NCBI RefSeq assembly: GCF_004152865.1
Contig: NZ_SEOO01000011.1
Location: forward strand, 45,523-109,522
Reading direction: 5' to 3'
DNA from: Sphingobium cupriresistens
GTDB lineage: Bacteria; Pseudomonadota; Alphaproteobacteria; Sphingomonadales; Sphingomonadaceae
Length of the DNA: 64,000 nucleotides
Shown: positions 18,646 to 27,910 of the stretch, one piece after another
Layout of the letters: each line of letters opens with the position of its first letter
Numbering within the stretch: the first letter of the stretch is position 1
Notes under the pieces: generated by a model
Told to the model about the DNA's origin: nothing
Seen by the model: only the letters and a program-made list of their open reading frames with translations
Databases searched by the model: none
Translations under genes and position numbers: made by a program

Positions 18646-19521
18646 CTACTCAGCCCATTCCGCCGAGGGGATGCCCTGCGCATAGAGCAGCACCGACAGG
18701 TCGCCATGCACGATTTCGGCGGCGGCGGCGGCACGCGTCACCGGCTTGGCGTGATAGGCGACGCCCAGCCCCGCGCCCTGGATCATCGGAATGTCGTTGG
18801 CGCCATCCCCCACCGCCAGCGTCAGCGCCCGGTCGATCCCGCCCGCGATCGCCGCCTCCAGTTCCGTCCGCTTGCGCGCGGCGTCCACGATGGGCGTGGT
18901 CACGGTGCCCAGCAAGGCGCCGTCGGCGATCTCCAGCACATTGGCGACGTTCGCGTCGAAACCGATCTCGTCCGCCACCGGCCCGGTGAAGCGGGTGAAG
19001 CCGCCCGACACCAGCAAGGTCTTCGCGCCCCGCGCCTTCATCGTTCGGACCAGCGCCTTGGCCCCGCCCATGACGACCACGCGCTCTTCCCTGCACTGGT
19101 CGATGGCGCTGTCGGGCAGGCCCTTGAGCAGCGCGACCCGGCCATGCAACGCGCCCTCGAAATCCAGTTCGCCGCGCATCGCCCGCTCGGTGATTTCGGC
19201 GATCTGCGGCTTGATGCCCGCATAGTCGGCCAGTTCGTCGATGCACTCGACGGTGATCATGGTCGAATCCATGTCCGCGATCAGCAGCATCTTTGCGCGG
19301 CCCTCTACCGGCTGGACGATCACGTCCACCTTGTCGCCCACGCCGGTCAGCGCCGCGCGGGCCGCGACCGGATCGATCGTGAAGAAGAGATCGGCGGCCT
19401 TGCCCTCGTCCAGCCATGCGACATCGCCCGGTTCGCAGCCTGCATTGCGCAACCGATCAGCGGCGGCGGCAATATCCCCCTGCCCGATTCGATCACTTGC
19501 CACTAAGGTCGCGACGAACAT
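18646..19521 (-). CDS. serB: Phosphoserine phosphatase
   Basis: 291 residues, HAD superfamily, last step of serine synthesis (phosphoserine to serine). The nucleophile motif is [11 protein letters not shown] (DMDST at about 83-87), motif II lies in [13 protein letters not shown] and motif III in [19 protein letters not shown]. An N-terminal ACT-like region precedes the HAD core, as in long SerB proteins. The start at 19521 ([10 protein letters not shown]) is the conserved-looking one. It shares the palindrome CATG with the miaA ATG on the opposite strand, so the two start codons overlap by 2 bp. Confidence 0.95.
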   Translation of the reverse strand: MFVATLVASDRIGQGDIAAAADRLRNAGCEPGDVAWLDEGKAADLFFTIDPVAARAALTGVGDKVDVIVQPVEGRAKMLLIADMDSTMITVECIDELADYAGIKPQIAEITERAMRGELDFEGALHGRVALLKGLPDSAIDQCREERVVVMGGAKALVRTMKARGAKTLLVSGGFTRFTGPVADEIGFDANVANVLEIADGALLGTVTTPIVDAARKRTELEAAIAGGIDRALTLAVGDGANDIPMIQGAGLGVAYHAKPVTRAAAAAEIVHGDLSVLLYAQGIPSAEWAE

Positions 19522-20464
19522 GCACACTCCTGAACCATCTTCGAGCGAATCCCGCCCGCGCGTCGCGCTTATTGCCGGACCCACCGCCAGCGGCAAGAGC
19601 GCGCTGGCCATCGCGCTCGCCAAAGCCACCGGCGGCATCGTCATCAATGCCGACGCCAGCCAGGTCTATGCCGACCTCGCCATCCTGTCCGCACGGCCGA
19701 GCGCGCAGGAGATGGGCGACGTCCCCCATCGCCTCTTCGGCCATATCGATGGCGTGGAGGCTTGCACCGCCCCGCGCTGGGCGGCCGAGGCGAAGGCGCA
19801 GATCGATGCGGCCCATGAGGCTGGCAAGCTGCCGGTGCTGGTCGGCGGCACCGGCCTTTACATCCGCACCCTGTTGGACGGCATCGCCCCGGTGCCGGAG
19901 ATCGACCTCGACATCCGCGCCACCGTGCGCGCCCTGCCGGTCGCCGACGCCCATGCCGCGCTAACCCGCGAAGACCCCGAAGCCGCCACCCGCCTCGCTC
20001 CGGCCGATGCCACCCGCGTCGCCCGCGCGCTGGAGGTGGTGCGATCCACCGGCCGACCGCTCAAGCTATGGCAGCAGCATAAGGCAGGCGGCATCGCGGG
20101 CCGCATCACCCTGGCCCCCATGATCCTGCGCCCGCCGCGCGACTGGCTGGTCGACCGCTGCGACCGCCGTTTCGCGCAGATGGTCGAGGCTGGCGCGATC
20201 GCCGAAGTGGAGGCGCTGCTGACCCGCAACCTCCACCCCGACCTGCCGGTGATGCGCGCGATCGGCGTGCCGGAGATCGCCGCCTATCTGCGCGGAGACA
20301 GCGATCTGGACAGCTGTATCGCGAAGGCGACCCTGGCCACCCGCCAATATGCCAAGCGCCAATATACCTGGTTCACGAACCAGCCCCCGCCGACTTGGCC
20401 GCGCGAGGAACGAGAGATAGATGCCAAAATTACCGACGAATTAGTAATTAAATTACAACGATAG
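19520..20464 (+). CDS. miaA: tRNA dimethylallyltransferase
   Basis: 314 residues. Adds the isopentenyl-type group to A37 of tRNAs reading UNN codons. The P-loop is [18 protein letters not shown], followed by [19 protein letters not shown] and the substrate motif [15 protein letters not shown]; the C-terminal part has YAKRQYTWF. Starting at ATG 19520 gives a short leader before the P-loop, as usual in the family. The start overlaps that of serB on the other strand. Because translation of leader codons rich in Leu depends on MiaA-modified tRNAs in enterobacteria, its position next to the ilv genes is noteworthy but may be chance. Confidence 0.95.
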   Translation: MHTPEPSSSESRPRVALIAGPTASGKSALAIALAKATGGIVINADASQVYADLAILSARPSAQEMGDVPHRLFGHIDGVEACTAPRWAAEAKAQIDAAHEAGKLPVLVGGTGLYIRTLLDGIAPVPEIDLDIRATVRALPVADAHAALTREDPEAATRLAPADATRVARALEVVRSTGRPLKLWQQHKAGGIAGRITLAPMILRPPRDWLVDRCDRRFAQMVEAGAIAEVEALLTRNLHPDLPVMRAIGVPEIAAYLRGDSDLDSCIAKATLATRQYAKRQYTWFTNQPPPTWPREEREIDAKITDELVIKLQR

Positions 20465-20482
20465 GGGTTGACCCGTCATTTT

Positions 20483-20551
20483 ATGTCCACTAGAGGCAGC
20501 CTCCTTGCCATCGCAGGCGTGCTGTCGCAAAGGACGTCGCCCTGCACCTAG
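20483..20551 (+). CDS. Candidate leader peptide of the ilvB operon
   Basis: A 22-codon ORF 17 bp upstream of ilvB whose centre reads GSLLAIAGVLS, that is three Leu, one Ile and one Val close together, all products of the operon pathway. No good Shine-Dalgarno precedes the ATG and no terminator fits in the 17 bp before ilvB, though part of the ORF can form a stem (GCAGGCG with CGCCCTGC, one bulge). A TTGACC just upstream (20468-20473) could be a -35 box. Supported by composition and place only. Confidence 0.35.
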   Translation: MSTRGSLLAIAGVLSQRTSPCT

Positions 20552-20568
20552 AACAGAAGGATTTTATC

Positions 20569-22320
20569 GTGGCCGAAAAGAGCGGCGCGGACATATTGGT
20601 TGAATGCCTGATCGATCTCGGTGTCGAGGTCGTGTTCGGCTATCCCGGCGGCGCGGTGCTGCCGATTTATGACGCGCTCTACAATCATCCCACGATCAAG
20701 CATGTGCTGGTCCGCCACGAACAGGGCGCGACCCACATGGCGGAGGGCTATGCCCGATCGACCGGCAAGCCCGGCGTCGTGCTGGTCACGTCCGGTCCCG
20801 GCGCGACCAATGCCGTCACCGGCATCACCGACGCGCTGATGGATTCGATCCCGATGGTCGTCATCACCGGCCAGGTGCCGACGCAACTGATTGGCACCGA
20901 CGCCTTCCAGGAAGCCGACACGATCGGCATCACGCGCCACTGTTCCAAGCACAACTATCTGGTCAAGACGCCCGGCAAGCTGGCAGAAGTGATTCATGAG
21001 GCGTTCCATATCGCCACCACCGGCCGCCCCGGCCCGGTCGTCGTCGATATCCCCAAGAACGTCCAGATCGCGACCGCGCCCTATGCGAAGCCGCAACTGA
21101 AGGTCCATGCCAGCTACCGTCCGCAGACGAAGGCGGACGCGGCGGGAATCGACGCGGCGGTCGAAATGCTCGCCGCGGCCGAACGCCCGGTCTTCTACAC
21201 CGGCGGCGGCGTCATCAACTCCGGCCCGCAGGCGAGCGCCTTGCTGCGCGAACTGGCGGCGCTGACCGGCGCGCCCGTCACATCGACGCTGATGGGCCTG
21301 GGCGCCTTTCCCGCGTCGTCCGAGCAATGGCTGGGGATGCTGGGGATGCACGGCACGTTCGAAGCCAATTGGGCGATGAACCAGGCCGACCTGATCCTGT
21401 GCATCGGCGCCCGGTTCGACGATCGCGTCACCGGCCGTCTGGACGCCTTTGCGCCGGGCAGCCGCAAGGTCCATATCGATATCGACCGCAGCTCGATCAA
21501 CAAGATCGTCGATGTCGATGTTCCCATCGTCGCCGACATCGCCAGCGCGCTGGAAGACATGATCGCCCTTTGGAAGCAGCGCAATCACAGACAAGTCGAT
21601 CTGACGCAATGGTGGTCGCGGATCGATGGCTGGCGTGCGAAGCGCAGCCTGGACTATGCCGAAAACGGCGTCGAGATCATGCCCCAGCGCGCGATCGCGA
21701 ACCTCTATGCCGCGACGCAGGCAACCGGCAAGGACGTCATCATCACCACCGAAGTCGGCCAGCACCAAATGTGGGCGGCGCAGCATTTCGGCTTCGACGC
21801 GCCGAACAAGTGGCTGACGTCCGGCGGCCTTGGCACCATGGGCTATGGCTTCCCGGCTGCGATCGGCGCGCAGATGGGCAATCCCGACAGTATCACCATT
21901 TGCATCGCGGGCGACGCCTCGATTCAAATGAACATCCAGGAACTGGGCACCGCCAGCCAGTATCGCCTCCCGGTGAAAATCTTCATCCTGAACAATGAAT
22001 ATATGGGCATGGTTCGCCAGTGGCAGGAACTGACCTATGAAAGCCGTTACTCCAACAGCTATTCGGACAGCCTGCCCGATTTCGTGAAGCTGGGCGAAGC
22101 CTATGGCTGGACCGGCATCCGGATCGAGGGGCCGCAGGAGCTGGAGGCCGGCATCCGCCAGATGCTGGAAACCGACGGTCCGGTGATCGTCGATTGCCGC
22201 GTCGCGAAAATGTCCAACTGCTTCCCGATGATCCCGTCGGGCGCATCCCATACCGACATGCTGCTTGATCCCAACCAGATTGCCGGCGTGATGTCGGACG
22301 AGGCGAAGGCGCTGGTATGA
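20569..22320 (+). CDS. ilvB: Acetolactate synthase large (catalytic) subunit
   Basis: 583 residues, ThDP- and FAD-dependent. It condenses pyruvate with pyruvate or 2-oxobutyrate at the first common step of Val/Leu/Ile synthesis. Visible features: VVFGYPGGAVLPIYD and the ThDP-activating Glu in VRHEQGATHMAEGYA at the N-terminus, GDASIQMNIQELGT...FILNN as the ThDP/Mg motif, and the C-terminal ALRAG-free end. Start is GTG at 20569 with AGAAGGA 8-14 nt before it. First gene of ilvB-X-ilvN-(repeat)-ilvC. Confidence 0.97.
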   Translation: MAEKSGADILVECLIDLGVEVVFGYPGGAVLPIYDALYNHPTIKHVLVRHEQGATHMAEGYARSTGKPGVVLVTSGPGATNAVTGITDALMDSIPMVVITGQVPTQLIGTDAFQEADTIGITRHCSKHNYLVKTPGKLAEVIHEAFHIATTGRPGPVVVDIPKNVQIATAPYAKPQLKVHASYRPQTKADAAGIDAAVEMLAAAERPVFYTGGGVINSGPQASALLRELAALTGAPVTSTLMGLGAFPASSEQWLGMLGMHGTFEANWAMNQADLILCIGARFDDRVTGRLDAFAPGSRKVHIDIDRSSINKIVDVDVPIVADIASALEDMIALWKQRNHRQVDLTQWWSRIDGWRAKRSLDYAENGVEIMPQRAIANLYAATQATGKDVIITTEVGQHQMWAAQHFGFDAPNKWLTSGGLGTMGYGFPAAIGAQMGNPDSITICIAGDASIQMNIQELGTASQYRLPVKIFILNNEYMGMVRQWQELTYESRYSNSYSDSLPDFVKLGEAYGWTGIRIEGPQELEAGIRQMLETDGPVIVDCRVAKMSNCFPMIPSGASHTDMLLDPNQIAGVMSDEAKALV

Positions 22321-22330
22321 TGGCCGTCCT

Positions 22331-22690
22331 GTGACGCAGCATCTGAAGCTCCGCATCCATGTGACGGAGCCTTGGGATTTCGAACGGATCGCGGGCACGG
22401 CCGACATCGTCGGCTGGACCACCGATCATGCCGTCCCGGACAATGAGGAATGGGAAGTGCATCTGGACGAGGGGTTCGACTTTAACGGGCGGCATATCGG
22501 CACGCTGCTGGCCGGTCCCCGCTATGTGGGCGAACATCTGGTCCGCATGTTCGACGCGGTGACGGGCTTTCCCGTTCGCCTCGCCCATCGGCAGGACGGC
22601 GGCTGGCACTATGCCTTCACCGCGATGATTTCGCAGCGCCATGACGATCATGATGGCGCGGCAGTTACGGATAACGGGACAAGCATCTGA
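22331..22690 (+). CDS. Hypothetical protein between ilvB and ilvN
   Basis: 119 residues from a GTG start 10 bp after ilvB; its stop overlaps the ilvN ATG by one base (TGATG). No family recognised. It is soluble, acidic and aromatic-rich (TEPWDFERIAGTADIVGWTT, EEWEVHLDEGFDFNG, GWHYAFTAMIS) and lacks membrane helices or cysteines. The tight spacing means it is made with the two acetolactate synthase subunits, so a regulatory or accessory role is possible, but this is inference from position alone. Confidence 0.75.
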   Translation: MTQHLKLRIHVTEPWDFERIAGTADIVGWTTDHAVPDNEEWEVHLDEGFDFNGRHIGTLLAGPRYVGEHLVRMFDAVTGFPVRLAHRQDGGWHYAFTAMISQRHDDHDGAAVTDNGTSI

Positions 22691-23205
22691 TGCATATCCA
22701 GGAAGAACTCAGCCAGCGGCACGTCCTGTCGCTGACCGTTTCGAACGAAGCGGGCATATTGGCGCGCATTGCGGGCCTGTTCACCGCGCGCGGCTATAAT
22801 ATCGACAGCCTGACCGTGGCGGACATCACGCAGGACCATGGCGTCAGCCGCATCACCATCGTCACCAACGGCCCGCCCAAGGTGATCGACCAGATCATCG
22901 CGCAGCTCGACCGGCTGGTGCCGGTGCACAAGGTAACCGACCTGACCGAGGCCGGCCCCTTCGTCGAGCGCGAACTGGCGTTGGTGAAGGTCGCGGGCGT
23001 GGGCGAGGACCGGATCGAGGCGCTGCGCCTGGCCGACGTGTTCCGCGCCAAGGTGGTCGATACGACGATCGAAAGCTTCATCTTCGAAATCACCGGCACG
23101 ACCGAGAAGATCGACAATTTCGTCGGCCTGATGCGCCAGATCGGCCTGGTCGAAGTCGGCCGCACCGGCGTCGTCGGCCTGATCCGCGGCAAGGAAGCGA
23201 ACTGA
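22690..23205 (+). CDS. ilvN: Acetolactate synthase small (regulatory) subunit
   Basis: 171 residues. Binds the large subunit and confers valine feedback inhibition. An N-terminal ACT domain is clear (LSLTVSNEAGILARIAGLFTARGYNIDSL is the family pattern, here starting at RHVLSLTVSNEAG), followed by the C-terminal ALS small-subunit domain (RELALVKVAGVG, FIFEITGTTEKIDNF, GLMRQIGLVEVGRTG). The length fits the long IlvN/IlvH form. Start overlaps the stop of the preceding small gene. Confidence 0.97.
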   Translation: MHIQEELSQRHVLSLTVSNEAGILARIAGLFTARGYNIDSLTVADITQDHGVSRITIVTNGPPKVIDQIIAQLDRLVPVHKVTDLTEAGPFVERELALVKVAGVGEDRIEALRLADVFRAKVVDTTIESFIFEITGTTEKIDNFVGLMRQIGLVEVGRTGVVGLIRGKEAN

Positions 23206-24408
<1,203 letters not shown>

Positions 24409-24420
24409 CGGTCACAAAAA

Positions 24421-24531
24421 CCGTTCGTCCTGAGTAGCCATTGAGCGAAGTCGAAATGGCGTATCGAAGGATGCTTCGATAGGAGGCTTCGACAAGCTCA
24501 GCCTCTACTCAGCACGAACGGCGTTGTGCTC
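24421..24531. repeat. Long imperfect palindrome downstream of ilvC
   Basis: Outer arms CCGTTCGT and ACGAACGG enclose GAGCGAAGTCGAA- and CTTCGACAAGCTCAG-type inner blocks. Same family as the elements at 16596, 27808 and 44508. Probably also ends the ilvC transcript. The rest of the gap to 24655 shows no other clear feature apart from a ribosome site-like GGAGAG near 24642. Confidence 0.75.
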
Positions 24532-24655
24532 AATTCTCCTGCTTCCATCTTGCGGCCGAAAAGGGAACGATCCGTTTCCGGTTACGGCTCTGGAACAATC
24601 GAGGGGCGTGGCTTATTCAAGCTGCGCCCCTTGATCGTTTTGGAGAGTCTGTCTC

Positions 24656-25279
24656 ATGAAGAAGTTCCTCATCCCCGCCGCCGCCCTGATCGCTATTGCC
24701 GGCGGCACCGCACTCGTCGCCCAGATGCCGACCGCTGCGCCCGGCACCAAGGACGTCGCCAAGGTCACCGGCGGCGCCTATAAGGTCGATGGCGGCCATA
24801 CGCAGGTCGTTTTCGCCTGGGACCATATGGGTTTCACCAATAATGCCGGCACGATCGCCGAACCGACCGGCACGCTGACGCTGGACAAGGCCAACCCGGC
24901 CGCTTCCAAGGTGTCGGTCGAATTCACCATCGCCAATCTGCGCACCGGCGTGGCGAAGCTGGACGAGCATCTGATGAAGGCCGATTTCTTCGATGCCGCC
25001 AAATTTCCCACCGCGACCTTCGTGTCCACCAGCGTCAAGCCCGAAGGCGCGAGCGGCGCTGAAATCACCGGCAACCTGACGATCAAGGGCGTGACCAAGC
25101 CCGTCACGCTGGACGCCGAATTTTACGGCGCTGGCGTGCAGCCGATGAGCAAGAAGGAAAATGTCGGCTTCGTCGCCACCGGCACGATCAAGCGCAGCGA
25201 CTTCGGCATGGGCTATGGCGTGCCGGTCGTCGGCGACGCGATCGAGTTGAAGATCATCGCCGGCTTCGAAAAGCAGTAA
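24656..25279 (+). CDS. YceI-family periplasmic protein (first of a pair)
   Basis: 207 residues. A signal peptide (KKFLIPAAALIAIAGGTALVAQ) leads to a YceI lipocalin-like domain: GAYKVDGGHTQVVFAWDHMGF, VEFTIANLRTG, HLMKADFFDAAKFPTATF, ITGNLTIKGVTKPVTLDAEF and a final DFGMGYGVPVVGD. YceI proteins bind amphiphilic molecules such as isoprenoid chains (ubiquinone type) and are often stress-linked. It lies 3 bp ahead of a second YceI gene. Confidence 0.92.
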   Translation: MKKFLIPAAALIAIAGGTALVAQMPTAAPGTKDVAKVTGGAYKVDGGHTQVVFAWDHMGFTNNAGTIAEPTGTLTLDKANPAASKVSVEFTIANLRTGVAKLDEHLMKADFFDAAKFPTATFVSTSVKPEGASGAEITGNLTIKGVTKPVTLDAEFYGAGVQPMSKKENVGFVATGTIKRSDFGMGYGVPVVGDAIELKIIAGFEKQ

Positions 25280-25282
25280 GCC

Positions 25283-25900
25283 GTGCGCCGTCCGGCACAA
25301 GCCGCGCTGCTGCTGAGCATCGTCGCGCTTGTGCCGGCGGCCGCCGCGCCGCCAGCCCTTTATGCACCCGGCCGCTATCAGGTCGATAGCGTGGCGACCA
25401 AGGCGCATTTCCGAGTGAAGGCGCTGGTCGGCGGCTATGAAGGCGACTTCGTCGCGCCCGAAGGCGCGGTGGTGATCGACCCTGCCCAGCCCGACCGCGC
25501 GACCGTCGACATCAGCTTCCCGGTCGAAAGGCTGACCACCGGCGACGCCTCCACCGACGCGATGCTGAAGGGCGACAGCTTCTTCGACATGGCGAAATTT
25601 CCCACCATCCGCTTTATCGCGCAAAATGCCCCGCTGGCGCGCAGCGATGCGCCCACGCCCATTGCCGGCGAACTGACAATGCACGGGCAGAACCGTCCCG
25701 TCACTCTCTCCGTCCGGCTGGTCGGCACGACCCTGAAAGAGGCGTCCGGCCCGGACGAAGCGCCGGGCCTGTCCACCATGCATTTCTCCGGCGCCATGAC
25801 GGTCGAACGCAGCCAGTTCGGCATGGGCTTCGGCCGCCCCTTCGTATCCGACAAGGTAGACCTCAGCATCGACGCCATTTTCAGCCGCGCCCAATTATGA
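25283..25900 (+). CDS. YceI-family periplasmic protein (second of a pair)
   Basis: 205 residues from GTG at 25283. Signal peptide (AALLLSIVALVPAAAAPPA) then the YceI domain: GRYQVDSVATKAHFRVKALVGG, VDISFPVERLTTG, DSFFDMAKFPTIRFIAQ, IAGELTMHGQNRPVTLSVRL, ERSQFGMGFGRPFVSD. It diverges clearly from its neighbour, so the duplication is old. The two are almost certainly one transcription unit. Confidence 0.9.
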   Translation: MRRPAQAALLLSIVALVPAAAAPPALYAPGRYQVDSVATKAHFRVKALVGGYEGDFVAPEGAVVIDPAQPDRATVDISFPVERLTTGDASTDAMLKGDSFFDMAKFPTIRFIAQNAPLARSDAPTPIAGELTMHGQNRPVTLSVRLVGTTLKEASGPDEAPGLSTMHFSGAMTVERSQFGMGFGRPFVSDKVDLSIDAIFSRAQL

Positions 25901-25940
25901 GCTTTACCCCTCCCCCACAAAAGGGGTAAGGGGACGCATC

Positions 25941-25988
25941 ATGCAGAGCGTCAGCCTTCTTACCCTGCTACGACTTACACGCCCTTAG
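25941..25988 (+). CDS. Leucine-rich leader peptide of leuA
   Basis: 15 codons, MQSVSLLTLLRLTRP, with five leucines in a window of seven codons (25956-25976; codons CTT, CTT, CTG, CTA, CTT). AAGGGGA at 25928-25934 is a good ribosome site 6 nt from the ATG. It lies 126 bp before leuA, and the following RNA can form competing hairpins. This is the layout of a leucine attenuator, in which a ribosome stalled by shortage of charged Leu-tRNA changes the RNA fold. Too short for routine gene callers. Confidence 0.8.
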   Translation: MQSVSLLTLLRLTRP

Positions 25989-26063
25989 GCGTGGTTTTTA
26001 TGCTGCCTTTCGACTATGGGCAGCACCGATCCGCCTAAGGGCATTCATCGCAGTCAAGTCGTA
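25969..26063 (+). promoter_or_regulatory. Attenuator-like RNA leader upstream of leuA
   Basis: Two exclusive folds can be drawn. Fold A: a hairpin CACGCC-CTTA-GGCGTG (25978-25993) followed by G and five Ts (25995-25999), like an intrinsic terminator that overlaps the leader stop. Fold B: 25969-25976 with 26056-26063 (8 bp perfect), 25981-25991 with 26032-26042 (11 bp perfect), and an inner hairpin 26001-26007 with 26019-26025 (7 bp). The Leu codons and the 5' arms overlap, so a stalled ribosome would bias the choice. Which fold is the 'on' state is not settled by sequence. Confidence 0.75.
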
Positions 26064-26114
26064 TACCGGAAAGCGCCGACCCGCGCGCCGCTGGCAAAGA
26101 AGTAGTTTGATCCC

Positions 26115-27788
26115 ATGATGCTGACCGATCCCTCGCAGAAATACCGCGCCTTCCCGCAGGTGGACCTGCCCAATCGCCAATGGCCTGCGCAGGTCATCAC
26201 CGCGCCGCCGCGCTGGCTGTCGACCGACATGCGCGACGGCAACCAGTCGCTGATCGACCCGATGAATGCGGAAAAGAAGCGCCGCTTCTTCGACCTGCTG
26301 CTCAAGGTCGGCGTCAAGGAAATCGAGATCGGCTTCCCCGCTGCGGGCGCGACCGAATTCGACTTTATTTCCGGGCTGGTCCGCGACGGCGCAATCCCCG
26401 ACGACGTGATCGTGCAGGTGCTGACCCAGGCGCGCGCCGACCTGATCGCCACCACCTTCGAATCGCTGCGCGGCGCGCCCAAGGCGATCGTCCATGTCTA
26501 CAACGCCGTGTCGCCCGCCTGGCGCAACATCGTGTTCCAGATGAGCCGGCCGGAGATCAAGGAGATCGCCGTCAACGCCGCCAAGCTGCTGCGCGACAAT
26601 GCCGCCAAGCAGCCGGACACCGACTGGCATTTCGAATATTCGCCCGAAACCTTCTCCACCGCGGAGCTGGATTTCAGCCTGGAATGTTGCGAGGCGGTGA
26701 TGGACATTCTTGCACCCACGCCCGATCGTCCGCTGATCCTGAACCTGCCCGCGACGGTCGAATGCGCGACGCCCAACATCTATGCCGACCAGATCGAATG
26801 GATGTGCCGCAACATCTCCAGGCGCGACAGCGTCGTCATCTCGCTGCATCCGCATAACGACCGCGGCACCGGCGTCGCGGCGGCGGAACTGGGCCTGATG
26901 GCCGGCGCGGATCGTGTCGAAGGCTGCCTGTTCGGCAATGGCGAGCGCACCGGCAATTGCGACATCGTGACCGTGGCGCTCAACATGTACACGCAGGGCA
27001 TCAACCCGCTGCTGGACTTCAGCGACATTGACGAGGTCATCCAGACCGTCGAATATTGCAACCAGTTGCCCGTCCACCCGCGCCATCCCTATGCCGGCGA
27101 ACTGGTGTTCACCGCCTTTTCCGGCAGCCATCAGGATGCGATCAAGAAGGGCTTCGCCGCGCAGGAAGCGCGCAACGACCTGATCTGGGACGTGCCCTAT
27201 CTGCCAATCGACCCCAAGGATCTGGGCCGCGATTATGAAGCGGTGATCCGCGTCAATTCGCAATCGGGCAAGGGCGGCGTCGCCTGGGTGCTGCAACAGG
27301 ACAAGGGCTATAAGATGCCCAAGCGGATGCAGGCCGAATTTTCCAAGGTCGTTCAGGCCATGGCCGACGAAAGCAGCCGCGAACTCAACGCCGCCGACAT
27401 CTGGAGCGCGTTCCAGACCCATTACCGCCTGTCGGGCGAGCAAGCCTATAGCCTGATCGACTATCATGAGAGCGGCGTGGCGGGCGATCGCATCTTCACT
27501 GGTAAGATCGTGCATGAAGGCGTGGAACGCTCCATTTCCGGGCGGGGCAACGGCCTGCTCTCTTCGGTGCTGGCCGCGCTGCGCGACGAGTTCGGCGTGC
27601 AGCTCGAAATCGCCGACTATACCGAACATGCGATCGGTGCAGGCAGCGACGTGAACGCCGCCGCCTATGTCGAATGCCGCGCCCCCGACGGCCGCACCGT
27701 GTTCGGCGTCGGCACCGATGCGGATGTCGCGACGGCGTCGGTGCAGGCGGTGCTGTCGGCCGCCAACGGGATTGCGGTGCGGGGTTAA
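26115..27788 (+). CDS. leuA: 2-isopropylmalate synthase (long form)
   Basis: 557 residues. First committed step of leucine synthesis: acetyl-CoA plus 2-oxoisovalerate. The TIM barrel shows the catalytic Arg in [15 protein letters not shown] and the metal-binding HxH in [18 protein letters not shown], and the C-terminal regulatory domain has [21 protein letters not shown] and [16 protein letters not shown]. This is the longer LeuA type with N-terminal extension ([17 protein letters not shown]), as in actinobacteria and many proteobacteria. ATGs at 26115 and 26118 are adjacent. Expression is probably tuned by the leader described above as well as leucine feedback. Confidence 0.97.
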   Translation: MMLTDPSQKYRAFPQVDLPNRQWPAQVITAPPRWLSTDMRDGNQSLIDPMNAEKKRRFFDLLLKVGVKEIEIGFPAAGATEFDFISGLVRDGAIPDDVIVQVLTQARADLIATTFESLRGAPKAIVHVYNAVSPAWRNIVFQMSRPEIKEIAVNAAKLLRDNAAKQPDTDWHFEYSPETFSTAELDFSLECCEAVMDILAPTPDRPLILNLPATVECATPNIYADQIEWMCRNISRRDSVVISLHPHNDRGTGVAAAELGLMAGADRVEGCLFGNGERTGNCDIVTVALNMYTQGINPLLDFSDIDEVIQTVEYCNQLPVHPRHPYAGELVFTAFSGSHQDAIKKGFAAQEARNDLIWDVPYLPIDPKDLGRDYEAVIRVNSQSGKGGVAWVLQQDKGYKMPKRMQAEFSKVVQAMADESSRELNAADIWSAFQTHYRLSGEQAYSLIDYHESGVAGDRIFTGKIVHEGVERSISGRGNGLLSSVLAALRDEFGVQLEIADYTEHAIGAGSDVNAAAYVECRAPDGRTVFGVGTDADVATASVQAVLSAANGIAVRG

Positions 27789-27807
27789 GCGCCTACCCGA
27801 CACCTAC

Positions 27808-27888
27808 CCCCGTTCGGTTCGAGCTTGTCGAGAACTGTTCTCGACGGACGCTTCTCGACTTCGCTCGAAGCTGCTCGAACCGAACGGG
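27808..27888. repeat. Long palindrome between leuA and the convergent peptidase gene
   Basis: Perfect 15-bp arms CCCGTTCGGTTCGAG and CTCGAACCGAACGGG with further nested pairs (GCTTGTCGAGAA / TTCTCGACTTCGC). Same family as 16596, 24421 and 44508. Can act as a transcription end for both convergent genes. Confidence 0.8.
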
Positions 27889-27910
27889 ATAGAGAGGGTA
27901 AGCCCGTCCC

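Noticed and set aside
20548..22422. Long minus-strand frame opposite ilvB, and similar ones opposite leuA, carB and rpoD
   Set aside because: All are shadows of strongly biased codon use; none shows a domain, signal peptide or ribosome site.
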